Shown piece by piece: positions 35,841-48,700 of a stretch of DNA of 64,000 bases. The translations under genes were made by a program, and so were the position numbers. Position 1 is the first letter of the stretch. Every line of letters starts with the position of its first letter. The stretch spans positions 3,897,009 to 3,961,008 of the forward strand of contig RPFO01000065.1 of NCBI GenBank assembly GCA_009746045.1. The letters are read 5' to 3'. The notes under the pieces are model-generated. The model was not told the DNA's origin, did no database searches, and saw only the letters and a program-made list of their open reading frames with translations. The stretch is from Mesostigma viride. Its lineage: Eukaryota; Streptophyta; Mesostigmatophyceae; Mesostigmatales; Mesostigmataceae.

Positions 35841-36231
35841 TATTCGGGTTTTCATTTACTTGTGTGTTGCATGCGCCACCGTCACCTCCGTAAATAATCA
35901 TTCTCAATGAATATTGCATATTGGCAGGCGAATTTTACATATAAATCTCGGGTGTACAATTATAGAAGTTCCAGCAGATGTAAAAAGCTTCATGTACACC
36001 TAGCTCAATCTGCTAAAACATGCCCCTCAGTCACAGACATGCGCGCGTGCATGCCTGTACATCAAGAAAAAACAGAAGTGCATGCACAGAACTTTTGCAT
36101 GTGCTGGTTAATTGTCTTATAAAATAAATAAAAATTGGAACGATCAAACTTGAAATGAGCCTGGCAACTTGCTCTGCACATGCAAAGATAATCTATGATG
36201 TACTGAGGCAAGAGCCTCATTCATTCATGTT

Positions 36232-39200
36232 CTATGGCTGTGTGCAGCCGCTGAGTTGTAACAACTTATCATACAGCTTGTTGACCTTGTCGGCTGTGTA
36301 GTGCGTGTGAACGAGAGGGAGATGCTTCGCAGCCTCAGCACGATCAAAATAGAAGGCACCGGACTTCAGCTTGTCCGCATCTTTCATGGCTGCCAACCAT
36401 ACAACTGTGTCTGCACCTTCTGCAGCCGTCCGCAACTTGCCCTGCAGCCTGCAAAAAACATTTCGCCACGAGGCAACGCTAGCAAGGGCAGTGACGTCAA
36501 TGTCTTGAGCTAGCGCCCGCGAGCCCCGCAACATGCTTGCAGCCCTAATTCGTGGCATACAGGTCTTCATCTTGACCGCAACAGCCGGTGCTTCTGCAAA
36601 TCAGTATACTACCTTGAAGGGTATGGCCTTCCTTCGGACAGATCATAAAATTGTGCACGCTATTAGGTGACTGGCAGCAGGCTGTCATGCACACTCAACA
36701 GTACGCACTCCAGGCACCTGTGTTCTCCTGCCAGACACAGCCGAGCCACCCGCACCAGCTCAACCCATCCACACAACAGCATACACCGCTATCTCTTCCA
36801 GGCATATTCTTCCATGCAGAAGCCTGGGAGTCTTCTGGACACGTAACAAATGGTCACGCGCTGGTAACACGGACTTCATACTAGAAAAAGGCCCTTGATT
36901 GATGGCGTTGAAGTTCTTCGCTCAACGCATAAAGATATGTACATGTGCAACCGCACAGACCGACGTTGGCAAAGGACTAGAACAGATACTTACTAGGCCC
37001 TCATGAGACTTGGTGAGACCAGCACCAAAACACATGGCATGGATCGATGTCCCAATAAACGAATCAAACGATGCAGCGGTGATCCATCATGAAGCACAAA
37101 GGGTGGACAGTTCTAATGCAGCTACTCATTATTCCTACTCCATATCCTTCAACCCATACCGATTCATCCCGAACAGCCGCTCTGCTTGCTGACATGCTTA
37201 CTTTTCTCGGAAGCTCGGCATGGCCGATTGCACCACCGGCGTGTCGGCCCACCCTGGGTGCATGCTGAAGAACGAGATGCCGTCTTTCTTGTACATCTCC
37301 GCCCACTTCTCTGTCAGTGCGACCTGCAAACGGTTCGAGAATGCAGACCAGCCAGCACCCGCAGTCGAAGCCTTGCCTTGTGCCTACCAACAAAAGGTGC
37401 ATTGCACTCTGACAGGGTGGCACACCATGAGCAGGCACAACAAGCCCCAAGAAAGGGGCAACAGGACCGTAACCATTTACCAGGACATCCAAGCTCGCTT
37501 ACCCCTCCAGCAACACAGCCAGAGGACATGAAGCAAGAATCAGTGTTCCAACCACAACAGCACCATATAGCTAACCCCAGCAAGAAAGAAGTTGAAAGCT
37601 AAGAAAGAAGTTGAAAGCTTGTTGCGCCAGCCCTTGTTGGCTAGTTATGCAACAGCAAAACCACGCGCACCCATGCATCGCAGCGCATCCCCTGTAGGAC
37701 GAGTGACACGTCAGAGTTGTGAGGTTACAGTCAAATATACGGAAGCCTATCATATGAACAAGCAAGCTTGGCCGGCCATGCAGCAGAAACTTGGGTCATT
37801 CAGATAGCGCTGGCAAAAGCATATTGCCAGGTCCCAAATCATCTAGTACGAAACATCAGATGCATCGAGTCCCGACGAAACGTGCGGACACACTCCTCAC
37901 CTGCTGCCGCTTGTTGACCGCATACTGCGTCGTCCCGTCGAATTTCGACATCTTTTCCCCCTGCACATTCCGAGGCGAGAGAACCAGATAGAGCAGGACG
38001 TGGTAAAATCCGATAGGGCAGGAGGTGGTAGAACCCAATAGGGCAGGAGGTGGAAGAACCAGATAGGGCAAGAGGTGGTAGAGCCAGTTAGGGAAGCAGG
38101 TGGCAGAACCCAATAGGGCAGGAGGCGGTAGAACCAGGTAGGGCAGCAGGTGGCAGAACCAGATGGGGCAGGAGGTGGGAGAACCAGATAGGGCAGGGGG
38201 TGGTAGAACCAGGTAGGGCAGCACGTGGCAGGTCCAGATAGGGCAGGAGGCGGTAGAACCAGATAGGGCAGGAGGTGGGAGAACCAGATAGGGCAGGGGG
38301 TGGGAGAACCAGATAGGGCAGGGGGTGGTAGAACCAGATAGGACAGGACATAGTAGGCACAATGATACTGGGCACATAGAAACCTCCCTACACCTCCATG
38401 TGCCTTCTAAATACCTCATTGGCTGCTTTCACTGACATCAAGCAGTGTCCACCATTTGCCAACGCACCGTCACGATTCACCAATCGGCAAACCCAAGTTC
38501 ACACAAACAATCTGGCAGAGACCCTGCCCCTTGGCATCGCCGAAATGTGGCAATGCCAACCACCACGCTTGTATCTGCAAGCTGCTCTCCTTCTGTTGAA
38601 ACCTGAACGAGTGGGGGATCTCTGCGTCTGATACTCCTGATTTACAGTGTGTGTAACTTCCACGGCTCCCACACCAAGCATATGCTCCTGCCAACCGTCA
38701 CACCCATGCTGGCTACTGCCATCCCTCAAACCCATGCTTCATACGAGCAATGCTGCCCCATTCTCCAACCACTGGCTGTGTTCCTAAGTCTTGTTAGGAC
38801 CTCAGAAGGTATAATGCTGGCAACAATAAAGCCTGTTTTATTCGGGCATGCCATTCCAACCAAAACGTGACCTTCCGAGACTACCATTTATTGCAGAGTA
38901 TTCAGCTCACCACGCCATGCGGCTCGTTAAGTAGAGTCCATAGTAAGAATACGAGTCATCCATGCCGCACATCCTACAAACTACCATTGCGGTCAGTGGG
39001 GTTGACATCAACGATCGCACAACATGATGCGACACCCGCACTTTATCGCTCTCCACGTTCGCTGGCATGATGCCACGGCCATGCCTGCAAGCAATCTGCC
39101 AGCTTTCTACATGCGAGGTCCCACCTCAAGGCCACCTTTGCGCTACTACAACCATCCTGCCAATCTTTACACCAAAATGTCCGTTACTTGCACCGTCTGT

Positions 39201-42200
39201 CCTGCTACGACACTCCTGCTAGCCTGCCTAGAAACTCTCCACTTTTCATCTACCCGATTGACTATCCTGCAGCTCTCCTATCCGACCTAGTCCCCGATAG
39301 ATCATCTACCCGATTGACTATCCTGCTTCTCTCCTATCCGACCTAGTCCCCGATAGATCATCTACCCGATTTACTATCCTGCTTCTCTCCTATCCGACCT
39401 AGTCCCCGATAGATCATCTACCCGATTGACTATCCTGATTCTCTACTGTGCGACCTGGAAGGTCTTTCTATGGGTTCTTCATCTACACACCCCTGCGGGG
39501 TGCTCGGGGATGACCTATTCAAGCTACAAGCTTCCCCCGCGAACCCTCAAGCTCGAAGCCACTGTCTTCACCTGCAGATTTTCCACCTCCAAGTCCTCGG
39601 TGAGCATTCCCCCGGACGCCACAGTGATGACGCGTGACGGCGCACACCGGCGCAATGTGGGCACCATCAGCGTGGTCAGCACAAACGTGCCCAGCGTGTT
39701 GGTGGCAAAGTTGGCTTCAAAACTGGGGCCGGGGGAATGCGCGGCCGGATGCAAGCCGCGAGGGTGCACACGGGCAGTGGGAGGCGGAAGGGACAAGGCA
39801 CAGCATGAGTCAAGAACAGCCACCACAACCAAACGTCGTTACGTACTGCAGCAACCACAGGAACGAGAGTAACACCAGTGGTAAGCAAGCGAGCATGGCA
39901 GCACAACAGGTGTCGTCCGAAATGGGTCGGACGTAGGCACCACCGTCTAAAATGACGACAATCGACGAGCCCTCTCACAGCAATATTTCTCTGCTCCATC
40001 CAGGCTCCATCCAGGCTCCTTGCTCTCAAGCACCTCTGCAAACAAACCTCGCCACAACCGCACTTGGCAAGCGGCATCTGGGCTCCAACCAAGCTCACTG
40101 CATTCCCACCTGGCCGTGTGTGCTGTAGCCAGGTCCCTCCGGCCACTATCATGGCAGTGCAACGCCACGCTCGCATGCCGGGTCAAAAGAACAAGACTCC
40201 TCGACCAACCTATGGGAAGCACAACTGGGAAAAGCACTGGGAAGACGGCTGGAGAATCCGTTGCAGGAAGAAGCCGTGGCAGAAAACCACGGAAGATTGA
40301 TAGCTCTAGCACACGGAGTGCCACTTCTGACAAAGCATCATTCCATACTTGCACCGAACCCGTACTGCCCCGCAACTTCCCTGAGGGTGCAGGGGACATT
40401 CGTTTGCGGGGGATGAAGGACTGTTAAAGAGTGTGTACAAGCTAACGTCGTATGCCAAACAGTTAACTTTCTATGCCATAAGTAACCACCTCACAGAGGC
40501 CAGTTTCCGTAATTTTTAGCAATGCGGCTTGTGGCGGTGCTGCTCGACGTACCCTTCTTCTGTCAGTTGCTTCTCATGCACCATGCAGCCCGCGTTGTTG
40601 ACCTGTGGGCCCAACAGTAACATGGAAAAGCGGTATCGAGAGGGAGGCAGGCACACCAATAACGTGGCATCATTCAGTAGGCCATCGCAGTAGGGCTTGC
40701 ATGCAAAGCGATAGCCGCAATATGATGCTGTTCTGAAGCTGCACATATACGAAGAATTACATATATATACGATGCGGTTGCCTGATATGGGATGGCAATG
40801 TGATTGCCATGCTTCAGGACTCGATGAAGCATGCACCTCATTAGATATGGTAGGCACACTGCAATGCACACAGGCCAAACCGTGTGCCTGCCCGGGCACT
40901 TGCCTGCTGTAACCGTGCAGGAAAACCACTTCGTTGATTCCGTCGCTAAAACATTTTGAAGCGAGAGTCAATATAAACATAATAGTAGTAAACTGCTATA
41001 TGTGATACGTTTTGGCAGCCACGCTTCCTAAGCAATGGGCTGCAGAACTCATGCGAGCCAAGCGGCATTGCAGATGCTAGCTTATCCGAAGGGCATCCCA
41101 CCCCCCTGCTTACCCACAGCTCTCACTCACCAGCACGTGTAGAGGGAGCCCTTCTTTCTCAAAGGACGACACCATTTCCCGGATCTGCTTCATGCTGCTG
41201 ATGTCGCACACCTGCCAAGCAACGTGACAGTCGCCAGTGTGCACGCGGCGGCAAGGTCCGAGTGAGCGACAGTATCCCGCATCTCTCGAGTTACAACCCA
41301 CCACCACCCCGCCCGCCCGCCCGCCCGCCCGCCCGCCCGCCCGCCCGCCCGCCCGCCCGCCCGCCCGCCCGCCCGCCCGCCCGCCCGCCCGCCCGCCCGC
41401 CCGCCCGCCCGCCCGCCCGCCCGCCCGCCCGCCCGCCCGCCCGCCCGCCCGCCCGCCCGCCCGCCTGCCCGCCCGCCCGCCCGCCCGCCCGCCCCGCCTG
41501 GCCCACCCAACCACCCACTCACCCACCCACCCCGCAGACAAGCATATAAACCTTCTGTTCCTCCTTACAAACTGCCACCATACAACATGGCCTCATTCAC
41601 AGCTCACATCCGCCCAGTCCCACCTGCAAGCCTGCATTTCGTGTGCATTTCGTCCGCGGGAAAAAAATTACCGCAGACACTCCATTCGAGCACATTTCTA
41701 CCACGGCCACCCACTCTGCCCGCAGATACTAATTTTGTGTGAGAACAACAAACCCATCCGCGGACATGGCTTGGGAACACCCAGAGGACCCACAACTTGT
41801 CTGCGGACACAGGACACCATTTCATCTCATATCTACGTAAAACCGTGACCCCATCGTCTTCATCTTCTCGTCATGCACGCATGCCTGCATGCTTGTACAT
41901 GGTCATGACTGCCCACCCGCAACGACACCCGCTGGTCCCCACCCCCCCGGCAATGACACGCGCTGGTACCTCCAATGACACGCACCCGTCCCCCTCCCCC
42001 CCCCCGGCAACAACACGCGCTCGTGCCCAACCCACCCGCAGGCACACGTTTCTATTCCCCACCCACCCACCCGCGCCACGTTGCTGTTCCCCACCCACCC
42101 ACCCGCGCCACGTTCCTGTTGCCCACCCACCCACCCGCGCCACGTTGCTGTTCCCCACCCACCCGCAGGAACACGTTCCTGTTGCCCGTGTTGGCCTGTA

Positions 42201-43722
42201 TCTCTGCCACCGCGCTCTGCCCACGCTCCCTGCTGCGGCACACCAGGTGCACGCTGCACTTGCGTGCGGCGAGAGCCTCGGCGGTGGCGAACCCGATGCC
42301 GCTGTTGGCGCCCGTCACCATGCAGCTCACGCCCGTCAGGTCCACGTCCAGCGCCTTGGGGTCAAAACTCGCCGCATGCTTGCTGCGTGTGTGTGTGTGG
42401 TTGGGGGGGGGGGGGAGAGAGAAGCGAAGGGCGGGTGATGGCCGCACAAAAAGTGGGAGACGGGCAAGGGTAGGGCAGAGCAAGGGCAGGCACAAGGCAG
42501 AGGAAGGACAAGCAAAGGGGTGGGGGAAGGGACAGCAAAGGGCGGAGGAGAAGGCAAGCAAGAGGGCGGGGGGGGGTGGGGGGAAGCGGCAAATACAAAG
42601 GGAAGGACGGCCGGAACCATGGTGAGGGTGGGCAAGAAAAGGGGTAGTGGCAGTGCCAGCTGGGCAACATTACACTGTCAAAACAGATGAAGAAGAACCA
42701 GTACGGAAGAACCAGTACAGACACATGGAAATACCCCAGATATACGGCACAAGCGCACACAGCCTGTATGACAAGATGGCACTGCAGCAAAACTAGTCAG
42801 TGAATATGCATGACTGGATATGCCAAGATATATGTGAATATGCATGCATGGATATACCTTGATGCCATAGAGAGGCAGCTATTGACCAATCATACACACC
42901 TACGCCCATTTGTCCCTTGCTATTGCTTTTCTGCGACCAGGGCACAAAAATTTTCCCCAAACACGACGTCCAGTTATCATTTATGATGCGCGTCTTGATG
43001 AACGGATTGCCCACGGTTGGGGATGTGGTCTCCAACCTGGACAAAGCCAAGACACATAACAAGGTGCACATGCTACAAGGCAATACCTTGAACGAAGACC
43101 TTAGCAGCTATCTGTCCCCCTTCATCAATACCAGCGTAAATGGTGCCCGCCCCCTGACACGCTGACAATGCTCGGATAATGAATTATTGCCAGCTGGCAA
43201 GGCAACATATCAAATGCCATCATTTGTTATACACGCCTTCTTTGTCTACCGTGAAAGCAAGACGCCTCACAGACTCCAGGCAGGTTCTGCAACATATTAA
43301 TTTGCTGGTGCTTACAGATCTCATCGAGCTGGACCTGTAATCGGGATCGCTATTGGAAATGGCACTTGGCTGTGCCGCTCAGGATAAATATCAACGAGGA
43401 AATTTGAAAAGTCCTACGTCAAACATGCATTCACCTAGTGGCAGCCTGTCATGTAGCATATCGTCCATATGGAAATTATAAAAACCAACATGCTTTTCAG
43501 CCCAAATGGGACAGCTGTAAACTACACTGTCAGGAAAAAGGTCCCTCAACCCGGTGAGGATTTGCAGGTTTCCTGGGAAAGAAACGGAGAATAACATCGT
43601 AACATTACGCACCGGTACGCGTTACTTGTAAAATTCAGAAGACCATTTACGATAAACTCGGAAGCTCTAAATGCCTGTAGGAGCCAAACAGACGCGCGAA
43701 GTCCAAGCATTAAGAACATCAT
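36232..43722 (-). CDS. DHRS12: DHRS12-type short-chain dehydrogenase/reductase, 336 aa
   Basis: Complete 8-exon gene on the minus strand: 43722-43613, 42382-42163, 41211-41131, 40602-40553, 39722-39572, 37960-37901, 37323-37202 and 36448-36232 (stop TAG). All introns are GT-AG and the summed exons (1011 bp) keep frame. It is an NAD(P)-dependent oxidoreductase with a Rossmann fold: TGANSGIG at 60-67 binds the cofactor, NNAG is at 139-142, the catalytic Ser is in VITVASGG (about 190), and YAVNK at 217-221 is the YxxxK pair. MHPGWADTP after the active site is characteristic of DHRS12, and the length fits that family (about 320 aa). The substrate is not known from sequence. The hydrophobic N-terminus (MMFLMLGLRASVWLLQ) may be a membrane anchor. 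ATG 43722 was chosen as the first in-frame Met. An acceptor-like CTACAG at 43680-43675 leaves open an earlier first exon. Introns carry several minisatellites. Confidence 0.92.
37985..38350. repeat. ~24-bp minisatellite in DHRS12 intron
   Basis: About 14 units of AGATAGGGCAGGAGGTGGTA followed by GAACC, with length variants. It lies between exons 5 and 6. Confidence 0.92.
39245..39440. repeat. ~56-bp tandem repeat in DHRS12 intron
   Basis: Three to four near-identical units, each containing CTACCCGATTGACTATCCTG and CCTAGTCCCCGATAGATCAT. Confidence 0.93.
41307..41495. repeat. (CCCG)n tetranucleotide array in DHRS12 intron
   Basis: About 46 nearly perfect units. On the transcribed product of the minus-strand gene this is (GGGC)n. 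Frames read (PPAR)n and (GGRA)n and are artefacts. Confidence 0.97.
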
Positions 43723-44613
43723 GCCGTAGCACTTCAAGTAATTACGATATCAATCTGTGATACGCCCTTCGTGAATTATAATCATGAAGCAACAAAAGCA
43801 CGAACCCACACAAAAAACAAAAGCAGAATTCTCTCCAAGCGTGATAAGGCGTTTTAGCGTCCACTACCCCACGAAGTCGTTACCTTGAACATTCTCAGCA
43901 GCAGCGAACTTCAGAAGCGCTTCTGTACGCCAGCCTATCCACCCTATAGAAAGCGATCAGGTCACCAGCTTTTAGCAGCCACTTTTATGTTATCCTGATA
44001 AATGAGCGGCGATGTTATAGGTACCTCGATGACGATGGAAACGAGGTAATTTTGTAGCACGAAATAATTGCGACAAATCAACTTTTACAGTAGGCATTGT
44101 CCCATGGTCTTCTGCAGCCACTCCAGCTCGCCAGCAACTGCCACGTCGCCAATAACAGCAACTGCCTGCTGGTTGTTGTTGTTGTTGTTGTTGAGACTTG
44201 AGGCCCACAGGCCACAGCCCCACACTCTTGAGAGTCTCCCGCCATGTGGCATGCCTGCGCGAAGCCGCGAACCCCCTGCATTTGACGTACGTGTTGTTGT
44301 TGTTGTTGTGTGGGCGGTTCCGCTTACGGCACTGTGTTGTTGTTGTTGTTGTCGTTTGCCCACGCCGCACATGCGCAACAGAGACTTCAAGGATAGGCTA
44401 CATCGTTATCTACAGCGAGGTACTAACGCGTTCGAGGTACTAACGCGTTCGGTAGTACTCCGACTCAGAACTACCACAACAATCCAATTGAAATCCTGTA
44501 CATTGTAACGTGGGAATAAACTTAGCGCGTGTTGGTCTTTTGAAACATCAGAGGCCTCGGAAACCGCGGAGACCACTAACTACAGTACGACTGTGGGAAT
44601 GGAGAGGAGTCAC
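43723..44613. other. Spacer 5' of the DHRS12-type gene
   Basis: It probably contains the promoter of the minus-strand gene. Three (GTT)n tracts of 5-7 units occur at about 44173-44195, 44291-44308 and 44335-44352. No gene seen. Confidence 0.55.
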
Positions 44614-44946
44614 CCCGGTCTATACGGGATTTAACTTCGCGGAGTTAAAAGTGGCGGGAAACAATGGACGGTGAGATTGAGGGCCGGTTTTCATCCAACG
44701 GTGAAAAATAACTTGCGGTTTTAACTCACCGGAGATAAAAAATAACTCCAGACGGGCTTGGCCACGGACCCCTGTTATTTTTTTTTCGGAGTTAAAAGTT
44801 AAAAAGGAATAATTGGCGGGAAAACCCTGGTGGTCGGGCTGCTGCTACCGACGTGAAGGCTGGTTGCCATAGCTGTGTGTGCCATTGCTGTTGGTAATTC
44901 CGACCATTTCAGTTGCGTATTTAAAGCACGAAAACACGCGGCCATA

Positions 44947-45650
44947 ATGTCTCGCCAGTCATACCACCTTATGCGCAAGCCCGACGAGGACAGGATTGAC
45001 AGGGAGGACTGGAATGATTTGCAGGATTTGAAGATGATGCGAAGGCGTACAGGATAAAGAGGTCTCTCCAGGCGTGGTGCACGTTTCCAAGCCCTACGTA
45101 AGTCGGTTTGGCTTGCCGCGAGCTGCTAATGAGAAGCGCACTCGCAACCACGGATGATTCGGGAGAACTGTCGCGTTTGGCCGATGGTTTCGATTCAACC
45201 AGACGACCAGGGGAGTTGTTGATGGTTGTGTTGGTGCGCTCGATGGTATCGCAATCAAGATAAAAAAAACCCTTCAAGTCGGAGGTAGCGAACCCCAGGC
45301 AGTACTAGAATCGTAAGGGGTTTTATGCGCTTGTCATGCAAGCTGTGTGCGATTCGAAATGTCGTTTTCTGTATGGCTCCAACAAATGTTGCGGCAGTAC
45401 CAATGACAGTGTCGCATTTCGTGTCAGCTCTTTGCACACGGAATTGGCACGTGTTGGCCTGCCAGAAGGATTCTACATAGTGGCAGATGAGGCATACATC
45501 ATCAAGCCTTGGCTTGTGACTCCCTACCCAGGAAGGGGTCTCAGCGTCCAAGAGGACGCATGTAACTATTACATCTCTTTGTGCAGGCAGGTCATAGAGC
45601 GTGCATTTGGGATTCTTATTCACCGCTTGGCATCCTTCACCGTGCATTGA
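44947..45650 (+). pseudogene. Harbinger-type DDE transposase, broken
   Basis: The start at ATG 44947 reads SYHLMRKPDEDRIDREDWN. Conserved DDE_4 blocks follow: VVDGCVGALDGIAIKIKK (first catalytic Asp region) at about 45216-45270, then RKGFYALVMQAVCDSKCRF (second), GSTNDSVAF, LPEGFYIVADEAY, and CRQVIERAFGIL at the end. Breaks: an early stop at 45055, an eight-A run near 45262 that shifts frame by one, and a TAG at about 45307 where a Tyr codon is expected before NRKGF. The last 105 codons are intact. The copy cannot make its own transposase. Confidence 0.85.
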
Positions 45651-45680
45651 CATGTGACCTACGACATGCAACATGCTAGC

Positions 45681-46480
45681 CAGTTTTTTTTACCCACCTT
45701 GGTGTATAATGCTTGAGTGTGCCACGTGTGGCATGGTGTTTGGTTGCCAGTTTTTTTTACCCACCTTGGTGTATAATGCTTGAGTGTGCCACGTGTGGCA
45801 TGGTGTTTGGTTGCCAGTTTCTTTTACCCACCTTGGTGTATAATGCTTGAGTGTGCCACGTGTGGCATGGTGTTTGGTTGCCAGTTTTTTTTACCCACCT
45901 TGGTGTATATGCTTGAGTGTGCCACGTGTGGCATGGTGTTTGGTTGCCAGTTTTTTTACCCACCTTGGTGTATGCTTGAGTGTGCCACGTGTGGCATGGT
46001 GTTTGGTTGCCAGTTTTTTTTACCCACCTTGGTGTATGCTTGAGTGTGCCACGTGTGGCATGGTGTTTGGTTGCCATTTTTTTTACCCACCTTGGTGTAT
46101 AATGCTTGAGTGTGCCACGTGTGGCATGGTGTTTGGTTGCCATTTTTTTTACCCACCTTGGTGTATAATGCTTGAGTGTGCCACGTGTGGCATGGTGTTT
46201 GGTTGCCATTTTTTTTACCCACCTTGGTGTATGCTTGAGTGTGCCACGTGTGGCATGGTGTTTGGTTGCCAGTTTTTTTTACCCACCTTGGTGTATATGC
46301 TTGAGTGTGCCACGTGTGGCATGGTGTTTGGTTGCCAGTTTTTTTTACCCACCTTGGTGTATGCTTGAGTGTGCCACGTGTGGCATGGTGTTTGGTTGCC
46401 AGTTTTTTTACCCACCTTGGTGTATGCTTGAGTGTGCCACGTGTGGCATGGTGTTTGGTTGCCAGTTTTTTTTACCCGCA
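45681..46480. repeat. ~67-bp minisatellite inside the Harbinger element
   Basis: Twelve units: ACCCACCTTGGTGTATAATG, CTTGAGTG, then TGCCACGTGTGGCATGGTGT and TTGGTTGCCAGTTTTTTTT. Units differ only by small indels in the TATAATG and poly-T parts. Each has an inverted repeat TGCCAC-GT-GTGGCA that includes a CACGTG box. Open frames (ECATCGMVFG repeats and their reverse) are artefacts. Confidence 0.96.
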
Positions 46481-48185
46481 AGCGGTGAGGATGAGAATGT
46501 TGCCTAATCCCGCTATTGTAATGTCAAAAAGGATGCATGTGCAATGGTAGTCATCACAGTTGTCAAACTTAACCCCTAAATGGGCAGAAATACTGCCGAT
46601 GCATCGGTTGTAACTTCACAACTTTGAAAACCAGATGCCATCCAACCTACCCATATCCAATGGCTGTCCTTGGGGGCCAAGCATGTGCATGAGTTGCTCT
46701 TCGGGTTGATACATCACAACCTTACATATATTCAGAGTAGGCCATGTATAACTACCGTCAAAGTCAGGGCGGTCAAGACGCGCGTTTTCAGTTTTGGTAG
46801 AATGTGTATTTTGAATCATGTTCTAAGAGCTAGGCACTTACCACTTCAGGGATGATAAACAATTAGTTGCTGAGCAGTTTGAGCCATTGGGGTCATCACT
46901 TGGTTGGGTATACCAGCAGCTACGTACACCCAGTACAGCCCGTAGGGGTACCGTTGGTAAAAAGCAACCAAGGGGGTAGGGCTTGGCATACTACCTACTA
47001 ATAAGGCCACCAACCATGCCATACAATACATTTCCCTTCCACAATGATGGGGAAACATAACTGCATCATCACACTGCCCTTACATGGCACCTATGTGCAG
47101 GTGCCACCTTGTCCATGCACGTAGGTAACGTGGTACGGACACCCTACGCAAGGCATGCATTCTAGGAGGCAGCCACCAACAAACTAGTGATGTGAAGCCT
47201 ATTTCAGCTTGCCCTAGCAAGGATAACTAGGCCTAAGCTGCTATAGCTTGCCAGGTGATGGCCAGCACACCTGGTGGCACATGCTCACTGACAATGGGAA
47301 GCTTCTACTCACCGGTTACATGCTTGATGATGCCACAGAGACCAGCCAACTGCCTCACACTCATGCAATATGTGTGTGGGAAATGTATAACAAACATATA
47401 TGGAGGTATTCAAACCCATACAGCCTCTAAAACTTATCACCATCACACTATGGCAGGTCAACTGACTGAGGGAGGCATCTAAGAATGGTGTTTTAGGAAG
47501 GGGCCAGGCCATGGTCAAGAAAGAACATGAATAATGCAAAAAGAATGTGCTACACAAGCTAGAACGTATACATAAACGTCTTACGTCGACAAGGAAACGA
47601 TAACTCAGCTTTACCTGGCATGGCTGGCATTACCTTAGCCCAGGCGGTGGCCGCAAAATGGCGCATTGCGGCACACCAAAGTTGTGCAGCATGGTCGCTA
47701 GATTCGGCGATTTCTGGCCACCCTTGCAAGTTTACGACTACAAATCATCATAAAAAGTAAAAAGAAACCGATATATATCCTTTAAAATACGCTGCTCGGA
47801 TGCTTTCGTCAATTAGGACATGCCCGAAACGCGCTTTTTCTCTCATCGTCCACTTCGGCGTTTTCCCATGGGCGACTCCGCATGGCACGCAATGATTTCG
47901 CGCTTCGGGTGGCAGAAATGGTCCATCTCCTTCAGCATTGTCCGCCATGGCTGGCGACCGCGGGTCATCTTCCCCTTCCCCGCCGTCAGTGTTTTGGGTT
48001 CAATTGCCTGTAATTGCCTGATTGCCCGGGCACGGAGCTGGCGCCACGTCATCGACTTGGCGGGAACCACTCTACTTGCGGTCCAGACAGTTTAGTTTCG
48101 TATAGACTGAAATTTTTACCTCCGGACCCAATTTTCAGCTAAAAATGACCGGTTCGGTTTTAACTTAAAATCCGTATAGACCGGG

Positions 48186-48700
48186 CCAACAGTCAGCCGT
48201 CAGCGTCATAAAAGCGTCATAACCCCGACCTCGCCTGATTTATATGACTCCGGTACCGTCGGTACGTAGCCTAGCCTAGGTATGTACTACAACCGGCCCC
48301 TGTGCCGGGATCTGAATTTGGTGGCGGAGGATGCTGGATGAGGCGTGCGTGAGGTGGACTTGAACGCAGCTGAGCCTGGCGTGGCAGAGAGAGACGATAT
48401 TCGGACATGGCTTGGCGCCCTCTGGGCGGTTGAAGTGATGAATTAACAGGATTTCTTCGCCCGCCCGGCGGGAATTGTGATAGATAATTCGGAGCTCGAT
48501 CGGCTGTTTTCAAGCAGCGATCAGTTTTAATAAGGGCCCCGCAGACATGCCTCCCACACGCGGGCCGTCCTCGCTGATGGTGGGGGATATAACCAGCAGC
48601 CATGCCTGCATGCATGCCAATTTGAAGCCATAACACTTAAAAAGCGGAATTGCGCTTGCCGGGGCAGTGCCCGAGGCCGGTTAATGGATAGGAACCCAGC
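48186..48700. promoter_or_regulatory. Upstream region of ATG13
   Basis: About 515 bp between the transposon end and the ATG13 start. It must hold the promoter, but I see no motif firm enough to name. The transposon ends about 515 bp upstream of the start codon. Confidence 0.4.

Larger units (their letters stand above)
44614..48185. mobile_element. PIF/Harbinger-like DNA transposon, 3.57 kb
   Basis: The ends are inverted repeats. The left reads CCCGGTCTATACGGGATTTA and the right, reverse-complemented, reads CCCGGTCTATACGGATTTTA. Inside lie a decayed DDE transposase (44947-45650), a ~67-bp minisatellite, and on the minus strand at 48070-47750 open frames (KTPKWTMREKARF) that might be the second, Myb-like protein these elements often carry (weak). 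No clear target duplication is seen at the outer ends. Confidence 0.82.

Noticed and set aside
41110-41848. Frames reading (PPAR)n or (GGRA)n
   Set aside because: Artefacts of the CCCG tetranucleotide array in a DHRS12 intron.
45757-46507. Tandem cysteine-rich ECATCGMVFG protein and its reverse
   Set aside because: Product of the ~67-bp minisatellite; frames change at the poly-T length variants and there is no gene structure.
47748-48070. Minus-strand frames as the Myb-like second protein of the Harbinger element
   Set aside because: Only a short WTMREKARF-like match and broken frames; mentioned within the element but not called as a gene.
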